Source: Acidobacteriaceae bacterium
GTDB lineage: Bacteria; Acidobacteriota; Terriglobia; Terriglobales; Acidobacteriaceae
DNA length: 5,144 nt
Assembly: GCA_030040395.1 (NCBI GenBank)
Contig: JASHTU010000260.1
Location: 1-5,144, forward strand
Reading direction: 5' to 3'
Under the pieces are notes generated by a model. The model was not told where the DNA came from and made no database searches. It saw only the letters and a program-made list of their open reading frames with translations. The stretch's first letter is position 1. Every line of letters starts with the position of its first letter. The translations under genes and the position numbers were made by a program. Shown one piece after another: positions 1 through 5,144 of this stretch.

Positions 1-40
1 GGGTCAGTGGTGATGTCGGCTCCGTTTTCGGATCTTTCGG

Positions 41-273
41 TTATACATGCTCATCATAGCCGCGATGCCGCGTTTGTCGCTCTCCAGACAAAGGATGTGA
101 ATACCGCGTCGTCCTGCTGATTTTGGAGTCGTCCAGGTACTTGCAAATCGTAGCCAAGCCGCTCCGTTCATTACCCATCGACTCGCCACTAAATGGCGCA
201 GGTCGTGGAGATTAAAGTCTACCAACTTAGGGAATCTTACACAAGGATTGCACCGGCGCCTGGACACCTTCAT
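41..273 (-). pseudogene. Tyrosine recombinase (phage-type integrase) C-terminal remnant, frameshifted
   Basis: Read on the minus strand, this stretch encodes the end of a tyrosine recombinase catalytic domain, the class of enzyme that integrates or excises mobile DNA. The box II motif HDLRH is at 193-207, in the context NLHDLRHLVASRWVMNGA. After a one-base loss near 158-159 the similarity continues in the next frame as LATICKYLDDSKISRTTRYS, with the nucleophilic Tyr codon at 101-103 and a stop at 41-43. So the box II Arg/His and the Tyr are present. The usual LGH before the Tyr motif reads LDD, so a conserved catalytic-pocket His is lost. Everything N-terminal to about position 240 is unrecognisable, including the first catalytic Arg. 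The 89-residue unshifted frame (273 down to 4) follows the wrong frame after residue ~38. It is transcribed away from the other genes. I infer a dead remnant of a mobile element; the subfamily cannot be told. Confidence 0.82.
158..159 (-). other. Single-base frameshift inside integrase remnant
   Basis: On the minus strand the codons GGA GCG (Gly-Ala) are followed by GC and then TTG GCT ACG ATT (Leu-Ala-Thr-Ile). Integrases usually have G-A/V-D-L here, so GAC or GGC has lost one base. The two frames on either side give contiguous integrase-like sequence. Confidence 0.75.
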
Positions 274-334
274 GGCCGATCTGTCTCGCCGCGTGATCAG
301 GGGGTTTCTCGTTCTTCGCGAGGCAGGAATCCTA

Positions 335-358
335 TTCCAGTTCCGGGGAAAACTGGAA
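335..358. repeat. Perfect 8-bp inverted repeat with 8-nt loop
   Basis: TTCCAGTT at 335-342 is the exact reverse complement of AACTGGAA at 351-358, separated by CCGGGGAA. It lies in the gene-free stretch between the integrase remnant and the first DUF3738 gene. No T-run follows on either strand, so it is a poor intrinsic terminator. It could be an operator-type dyad or the trace of a recombination site, or chance. The rest of 274-520 shows no coding signal, RNA gene or well-spaced promoter that I can support. Confidence 0.45.
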
Positions 359-520
359 CTAATTCTGGCCGTGGAGGTTGATTTGGCCGCCCCATGGCGA
401 AATCTGGTCTGATTGTCAAACCGGCGGTGGTCCTGAGCGGTATATTCTTCTCGAACCGGAGAGAATTGGGTTTTGGGGGCTTGGCCGGTTCAGGAAGTCG
501 TTCCGTCATATCGCCTACAT

Positions 521-528
521 GGGGGAGG
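521..528 (+). promoter_or_regulatory. Strong Shine-Dalgarno deciding a GTG start
   Basis: GGGGGAGG lies 9 nt before the GTG at 538. It favours that codon over the in-frame ATG at 394, whose nearest purine-rich stretch (GGAGG, 373-377) is 16 nt away. The ATG at 519-521 overlaps this site in another frame and leads to no recognisable protein. Confidence 0.55.
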
Positions 529-537
529 TGCAAAGGG

Positions 538-1716
538 GTGCTGTTCGGACTGGCATGTATAGTGGCGGGAGGACGGGCGGCGGCCCTGGCGATGCCGGCG
601 CTGGCGCCGTCCGTGCAGCCAGCGGCAGTGAACGCGGCGAAGGACCTGACCGGCACGTGGCAGGACACACTGCACGCCGGCCGCGACTTGCGCACTGTGG
701 TGAAGATTGCCAAAGCCGCGAACGGCGCGTACATTGCCCAGTTCTACAGCATCGACCAGGGCGGGCAACCTCTGGCTGTCGACACGATCATACTCGAAGG
801 GTCGACCGTGAAGATGGCGCTCAATTTGATTGGCGGCAAATTCGAGGGCAAGTTGAGCGGGGACGGGAAAACCATCGACAGCGAATAGCGCCAGGGGCCC
901 TCCCCTTTGCCGCTTGTCCTGACCCGCGCTACGGCGGAGACGGAATGGGCCATTCCGACACCACCGCCGCTGATTCCGCCGATGGCTGGCGACGCCAACC
1001 CTTCGTTCGAAGTGGCCACCATTAAACTGAGGCAGCCTGGGCAGCGTGGCAAGGGCTTTGGCTTTAACGGCCACGAGTTCCTGACCAGGAATACGAACCT
1101 GAACGACCTGCTCGCGATTGCCTATGGAGTGCACACCGAGGAGATTGTGAACGCGCCGGAATGGGCCAACACAGATCTTTACGACATTGAAGGAATGCCG
1201 GACGCACCGGGACGACCTAGTCAAAAGCAAGCGGGCATCATGCTTCAGAAACTGCTGGCTGACCGGTTCCAGTTGAAGTTTCATAGCGAGAGCAGGGAGC
1301 TTTCGGTTTACGCCATCACCGTGGCCAAGGACGGACCGAAGATGAGCAAGGACAGGGGCCCAGCAAACGGACCGCCGGCGTTCTTCTTCGCGGCCCTCGG
1401 CGACCTGCACGTGCGCAACCAGACGATGAGGGATTTTGCTACATGGATGCAGGCGTCGGTGCTGGATCGTCCGGTGGTGGACCAGACCGGGCTGACCGAC
1501 CGCTACGATTTTCAGTTAAAGTGGACGCCGGACGACTCGCGGTTTACTCAGTTCCGCACCACGAACATTGTTGTGCCGCCCACGAATGACGAAGCCAATG
1601 CGCCGCCGAATTTGTACACGGCGATTCAGCAACAGCTTGGGCTGAAGATCGAACCCACCAAGGCACCCGACGAGGTGATCGTGATCGACCACGTGGAGAA
1701 GCCCTCGCCGGTTTAA
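538..1716 (+). pseudogene. TIGR03435 / DUF3738 family protein with N-terminal DLTGTW domain, interrupted by in-frame TAG
   Basis: Member of the acidobacterial TIGR03435 family (DUF3738), whose function is unknown. If read through, it is 392 residues. Residues 1-33 resemble a signal peptide (hydrophobic GLACIVAGG, then Ala-rich), though without the usual basic start. Residues ~36-120 form an extra beta-rich domain beginning DLTGTW, known from some family members. FEVATIK, the entry motif of the core domain, is at residues 157-163 (nt 1006-1026). Core motifs follow: LLADRFQLKFHSESREL, SVYAITVAKDGPKM, DRPVVDQTGLTDRYDFQLKW, and the C-terminal EVIVIDHVEKPSPV. A TAG at 886-888 (codon 117) cuts the frame where relatives have Trp (TGTW-x-QG-P), and family similarity resumes in the same frame directly after it. 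As given, the pieces are 538-888 and a 3' part whose first start-like codon is a TTG at 907; that part has no signal peptide or ribosome site, so independent translation is unlikely. ATG 394 is an alternative start for the whole gene. Family assignment is firm; intactness is not. Confidence 0.92.
886..888 (+). other. In-frame amber codon at a conserved Trp position
   Basis: The codons run GAA TAG CGC CAG GGG. The flanking protein (KTIDSE, then RQGPSPLPLVLTRAT) stays in one frame, so this is a substitution, most simply TGG to TAG, not an indel. TAG is unlikely to be recoded here, because the next gene ends in TAG (2926-2928) exactly at the family's expected C-terminus. Confidence 0.8.
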
Positions 1717-1879
1717 CGCCAGACGCAGCGGCTTGGAAGGGGTCGAATCGAACGATCAGCGCGAAGGGTTTAAGCGAACTGGCGCGGCGAACGTCTTACA
1801 AGTAGACTTTTCTCGACTTGGGGCGCGCGCTTGCCCGCCCGGCCGCACGCGAAACGAATCTTACCTGCGGGAGTTGCGA
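1717..1879 (+). other. Intergenic spacer between the two DUF3738 genes
   Basis: These 163 nt have no convincing terminator, promoter or RNA. The frame of the next gene is open back to a TTG at 1733, but the extra 49 residues are Arg-rich, resemble no family member and would bury the signal peptide, so I treat them as non-coding leader. Confidence 0.6.
1869..1873 (+). promoter_or_regulatory. Shine-Dalgarno for second DUF3738 gene
   Basis: GGGAG ends 6 nt before the ATG at 1880. This spacing, and the signal peptide that starts there, fix the start at 1880 and not at the upstream TTG 1733. Confidence 0.6.
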
Positions 1880-2928
1880 ATGTTGACCGAACACGCCGTG
1901 TATCCGCACAGAATCGATGCCTGGCTGGCGATGGCGACGCTGTGGATGGCGTTTTACGCCGCTGGATTGCAAGCGCAGGCAAGTGCGAACGCAAGCAGCA
2001 GCGCGGCGCAGGCGCAAAGCGGCCAGCCTCAGGCACAGAATGCTCCGGCGCAACTGCCGAAGTTTGATGTGGCGTCGATCAAGCTGCACAAGTCGGAGGG
2101 CATGATGATGCAGGCCGGGTTCAGGCTCACGCCCGATGGCGTTTCGATTGCGGGCGTGCCGCTCTCAATGCTGCTGCGCCAAACGTTCGGGCTGCCGGCA
2201 GACCGCTTATTGAACCAGCCGGACTGGGTGAATTCGGCGCGGTACGACATCGAGGCCAAGGTCGATCCGGACGACGCGCCGAAGCTGGACAAACTAACGC
2301 GGACGGAGCGCATGGAGATGCTGACGCCGCTCCTGGAGGAGCGGTTCGGGCTGAAGTTTCACCACGAGACCAAGACGCTCGAGGTGTATGCGCTGGTGGT
2401 GGCCAAGGGGGTCCGAAGCTGAAGGCGGCGACGGGCGATAGCAGCGTTGAGCGGAAGAATGACGCTCCGCCGGGAGGTCCGGATGGAGGGCCACCTCCGG
2501 GCGGAGGGCCGATGGTGCTCAAGCCCGGGCAGGGCGGCGGAGGCGCGATGCCGGCCCCCAATGAAGAAGCGCCGCCGAAGGGCGCGATGATGATGCGCAT
2601 GTCGCCCGACGGGATGACGATGGGAGGGCGCGACGCGACGACCGACCAGCTTGCGCAGATGATTTCGATGCAGTTGGGCAGCACGGTGTTGAACGAGACG
2701 GGGCTGAAGGGCAAGTACGACTACACGCTCTCGTTCGCGGCGGAGATGGGGGGACGGATGATGGGCATGCCGCCGCCCGGCGCGGGAGACGGCGGAGCGC
2801 CGCCACCGCCGCAGGGGCTGACGATCTTCACGGCCGTTCAGGAACAGCTCGGATTGAAATTCGAGGCGCGCAAAAAACCGGTGGACGTGATTATCATCGA
2901 TCAAATCGAGCAGCCTTCGCCGAATTAG
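1880..2928 (+). CDS. TIGR03435 / DUF3738 family exported protein, one-base frameshift at a G5 run
   Basis: Second family member, 349 residues once the frame is restored; function unknown. Residues 1-34 are a good signal peptide: His/Arg in the n-region, hydrophobic WLAMATLWMAFYAAG, and a cleavage-like LQAQA. An Ala/Gln/Ser-rich spacer leads to FDVASIKLHKSEG (from residue 62). Core motifs are PDGVSIAGVPLSMLLRQTFG, DWVNSARYDIEAKV, LLEERFGLKFHHETKTLEVY, a Gly/Pro/Met-rich linker, TVLNETGLKGKYDYTLSF, and the C-terminal VIIIDQIEQPSPN. The frame breaks at 2407-2411: as read it ends at 2422 with AKGVRS, while one added G gives AKGGPKLKAATGDSS and an open frame to the TAG at 2926-2928. The downstream piece alone (first ATG 2512) has no signal peptide. 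It lacks the DLTGTW domain of the upstream paralogue. Its stop is 20 nt before the receptor-like gene, suggesting one transcript. I call it a CDS because the lesion looks like a homopolymer under-call; a recent real frameshift is the alternative. Confidence 0.92.
2407..2411 (+). other. Frame slip at G5 homopolymer
   Basis: AAG GGG GTC CGA should by family consensus read AAG GGG GGT CCG (K-G-G-P-K-L), so one G is missing from the run. The frame moves by -1 and family sequence continues at once. Confidence 0.85.
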
Positions 2929-2937
2929 CCGCGGCTT

Positions 2938-2943
2938 GGAGTG
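2938..2943 (+). promoter_or_regulatory. Shine-Dalgarno for receptor-like gene
   Basis: GGAGTG lies in the 20-nt gap after the second DUF3738 gene, its GGAG core 7 nt before the ATG at 2949. The tight gap leaves little room for a separate promoter and supports translation from a shared mRNA. Confidence 0.55.
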
Positions 2944-2948
2944 AGCGC

Positions 2949-5144
2949 ATGTTGCCTTGGCGCACCGCCATCATTTCGGCCCCCTGCATGTTGCTTCTGT
3001 TTTGCGCCGCGGCGCCCGCCGCGGCTGCTTCCGCCTACTACGGCAAGGTGAGCTTCAACGGCCTGCCCGTTCCGGGCGCGACGATTATCGCCACCGAAGG
3101 CGCGAAGAAGTTCAGCACCGTCTCCGACTTGGGCGGCGTCTTTCACTTCGAAAACCTGGCCGAAGGCGTGTGGAAGATCGAAATCGAGATGCAGTTGTTC
3201 ATGGTTGTCCACGCCGAGGTCACCGTGGGGCCAAAGACTCCGGTAAGCGAATTTACGCTAACGCCGCTGCCGTTGGATGAGCTGGAAGCGCACGCGCAGC
3301 CGGCAGGAAACGCGCTGGAGACGCCCAGCGTGGCCGTGGTGAAGAGGCCGCAGAACAAGGATACGGTGCAGGGAAACGAGCCGGCGCCGCCAGCGCCGCT
3401 GCCCGTGGCAAGGGAGCAGAGCGCGGACGGAGTCCTGGTGAACGGGAGCGTGAACAATGCGGCCACTTCGCTTTACTCCACCAACCCCGCCTTTGGCAAC
3501 GCGCACCCCGGCGGACGCGCGCTCTACCATGGCGAGTTCGCGGCCTATATAGATAACTCAGCGACGGACGCGCGGCCGTTCAACGTCGCTGGCGTGGAGG
3601 TGGCGAAAAGCTCGTACACGCACATCACCAATGTGGCCACGCTCGGCGGACCGCTGCTGATTCCGCACCTGATGCCGAATGGACCGAACTTTTTCCTGGC
3701 CTACATTTGGACGCGCGACAAGAGCGCCGCCATCGAGACGGGCCTGACTCCGACCATCGCCGAGCGCGCGGGCGACCTGGCGGGGCTGGCGAATGCGGAG
3801 GGACAGAGCCCATCACCATTTTCAATCAGGCGACGGGTCAACCGTATGTAGGCAATAACGTGCCGGTCAGCCCGCAGGCGGCCGCGCTCCTGAATCTCTA
3901 TCCCCAGCCCAACATCGCCAACGGCGCAATGTACAGCTACCGGGCGCCCGTGCTCAACGACACCCACCAGGACTCAATGCAATCGCATCTTCTCAAGACC
4001 ATAGGCCGCAAAGACTCCTTTGACGGGCAGTTCAATTTTCAGAGCACGCGCGCCAGCAGCGTGAACCTCTTCGGGTTTGTGGATGGGAACGATACCCTGG
4101 CACTGCACGCGAACATCCACTGGCTGCACCGGTTGGCCACGCGCATTTTTCTCTATTCCGGCTACGACTTCACCCGGCTACGCACGCAGGTGACGCCGGA
4201 ATTTGAGCATCGCGTAAACGTCTCGGGCGACGCGGGGATCGGCGGCAACGATCAAGACCCGGCCGACTGGGGTCCGCCGTCACTGAACTTCATCAGCGGA
4301 TTTTCCAGCTTGAGCGACGGCAACAGCGAATTCAATCGCAACCAAACCAATGCGTCTTCGGCCCACGCGCTCTTCTATCACGGCCGCCACGAAGTGAAGG
4401 TGGGCGGCGATTATCGCCGGCAGGACTGGAACGAACTCCAACAGCAGAACCCGCGCGGGACGTTCACTTTCACCGGCGCGGCGACGGCAGGCTCGGCGGG
4501 CGGCGTCACATCGTCTGGCTCGGACCTGGCGGACTTTCTCATCGGCATTTCCGACACCAGCGCCATCGCCTACGGCAATGCGGACAAATATTTTCGCGAG
4601 CCGGTCTATGACGCCTATTTCACTGACGAATGGCGTGTGCTGCCGATTCTGACCATCGACGCGGGAATGCGCTGGGACTACCTGGCTCCCATGACGGAGC
4701 TGTTCGGACGGCTGGTGAATCTGGACCTTGCCGACGGCTTCACGGCCGCGGCGCCGGTGGAAGGGAGCGATCCAATGGGCTCGATCACAGGCGCGCGCTA
4801 TCCCGCGTCGCTGATGTGGCCCGACCAAAAATGTTCGAGCCGCGCGTCGGCATCTCGTGGCGTCCCATCTCCGCGTCCAGCGTCGTGGTGCGCGCCGGCT
4901 ACGGCGTCTATCCCGACACTTCGGTTTATTTGAGGATTGTGACCGGACTAGCGCAACAGTATCCGCTCTCGAAAAGCCTGAGTGTGCAAAATGGAGCCGC
5001 GTGCCTGCTCACGCTGGCCAACGGTTTCGTTCCCTGTTCCGGCTTCACCCAGGACACTTACGCCATCGATCCCAACTTCCACATCGGCTACGCGCAAATC
5101 TGGAATCTCGAGGTGCAGCGCGATCTGCCCTTCGCAATGCAGAT
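2949..5144 (+). CDS. TonB-dependent-receptor-like outer-membrane protein with carboxypeptidase-regulatory-like N-terminus; two frame slips; truncated by window end
   Basis: Likely an outer-membrane beta-barrel of the acidobacterial TonB-receptor/Cna-B-like class; substrate unknown. Residues 1-29 are a signal peptide (Trp-Arg, hydrophobic MLLLF core, AAAPAAAASA). Residues ~30-105 form a carboxypeptidase-regulatory-like beta-sandwich (GLPVPGATIIATEG, GGVFHFENLAEGVWKIEI). A Pro/Ala-rich linker (~110-155) follows, then the family motifs GVLVNGSVNNAATS, GGPLLIPHLMPNGPNFFLAY, SPQAAALLNLYPQPN and THQDSMQSHLLKTIGRKD. Barrel-type strands include GRHEVKVGGDYRRQDW, NADKYFREPVYDAYFTDEW, LTIDAGMRWDYLAPMTEL, and finally PNFHIGYAQIWNLEVQRDLP at the edge. 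I do not see a clear TonB box or plug. As read, the frame ends at 3851, continues in the next frame to a stop at 4933, then in a third frame to 5144; restoring one C (3809-3811) and one A (4827-4831) joins them. At least 732 residues are present, and the barrel's end lies outside the window. It follows the second DUF3738 gene by 20 nt. Confidence 0.85.
3809..3811 (+). other. Frame slip at C3 run in receptor-like gene
   Basis: GGA CAG AGC CCA TCA should read GGA CAG AGC CCC ATC ACC (G-Q-S-P-I-T), so one C is missing. After it the protein continues as PITIFNQATGQPYVGNN, a typical continuation in this receptor class. The unshifted frame stops at 3849-3851. Confidence 0.8.
4827..4831 (+). other. 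Frame slip at A5 run in receptor-like gene
   Basis: GAC CAA AAA TGT should read GAC CAA AAA ATG TTC GAG CCG (D-Q-K-M-F-E-P), the barrel motif leading into PRVGISWRP. One A is missing. The unshifted frame turns into Ser/Arg-rich noise and stops at 4931-4933; the restored frame is open to the window end. Confidence 0.83.

Noticed and set aside
413..446. Possible promoter TTGTCA ... TATATT
   Set aside because: The hexamers are 22 nt apart, too far for a standard housekeeping promoter, and no better -35 box sits at the right distance from TATATT.
378..1025. Plus-strand open frame of 215 codons in another frame
   Set aside because: Overlaps the clearly recognisable DLTGTW-domain frame; its product is Gly/Arg-rich with no family pattern.
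490..1410. Long minus-strand open frame of 306 codons
   Set aside because: Lies antisense to the DUF3738 gene and reads as Arg/His-rich sequence with no recognisable motif; a shadow of GC-rich coding DNA.
1733..1879. Upstream extension of the second DUF3738 gene to TTG 1733
   Set aside because: The extension is unlike the family and would bury the signal peptide; ATG 1880 has a well-spaced GGGAG.
2127..2904. Overlapping minus-strand open frames (195 and 181 codons)
   Set aside because: Antisense shadows of the second DUF3738 gene; the Pro/Ser-rich and Arg-rich products come from the Gly/Pro-coding linker.
2994..2999. Lipobox-like context around Cys-19 of the receptor (MLLLFC at 2988-3005)
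   Set aside because: The residue before Cys is Phe, not the small residue required, and an Ala-rich signal-peptidase I site follows.
3004..3015. 12-bp perfect palindrome GCGCCGCGGCGC
   Set aside because: Falls in the Ala-rich signal-peptide codons of a GC-rich gene; expected by composition.
1..5144. CRISPR array, tRNA, rRNA or insertion-sequence ends
   Set aside because: No regularly spaced direct repeats, tRNA-like cloverleaf, rRNA signature or transposase was seen; the only mobile trace is the integrase remnant.

Overview
The window looks like accessory chromosome of an Acidobacteriota (Solibacter/Bryobacterales- or Terriglobales-like) bacterium. The main evidence is two tandem genes of the TIGR03435/DUF3738 family, a secreted family of unknown function that is expanded in acidobacteria. 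They are followed by a large outer-membrane protein with a carboxypeptidase-regulatory-like N-terminus and a TonB-receptor-type beta-barrel, of the kind acidobacteria also carry in many copies. The DNA is GC-rich by eye and the three main genes all lie on the + strand.

Layout. Positions 41-273 (- strand): decayed C-terminal end of a tyrosine recombinase/phage-type integrase, frameshifted once. Positions 274-537: no gene; a perfect 8-bp inverted repeat and, at the end, a strong Shine-Dalgarno sequence. Positions 538-1716: first DUF3738 gene, with an extra N-terminal DLTGTW-type domain, interrupted by an in-frame TAG at 886-888 where relatives have Trp. Positions 1717-1879: intergenic, nothing convincing. 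Positions 1880-2928: second DUF3738 gene with signal peptide and a Gly/Pro/Met-rich linker; the frame slips at a G5 run (2407-2411). Positions 2949-5144: beta-barrel receptor-like gene, starting 20 nt after the second DUF3738 gene and running off the right edge, with frame slips at a C3 run (3809-3811) and an A5 run (4827-4831).

How the genes may work together. All three protein products appear to be exported: two small periplasmic or secreted proteins and one outer-membrane barrel. The 20-nt spacing between genes 2 and 3 suggests co-transcription. Within each DUF3738 protein I can see a two-fold internal repeat of about 90-100 residues, vaguely like the STN/secretin-N modules that accompany outer-membrane channels. 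A role alongside the barrel is a testable idea, not an established fact.

Integrity. No gene reads through cleanly as given. Four lesions each behave as the loss of exactly one base; three lie in homopolymer runs and the fourth may. Protein similarity resumes immediately after every one, which fits consensus homopolymer under-calls at least as well as real decay. The TAG in gene 1 is a substitution and needs a separate explanation. The integrase piece looks truly decayed.
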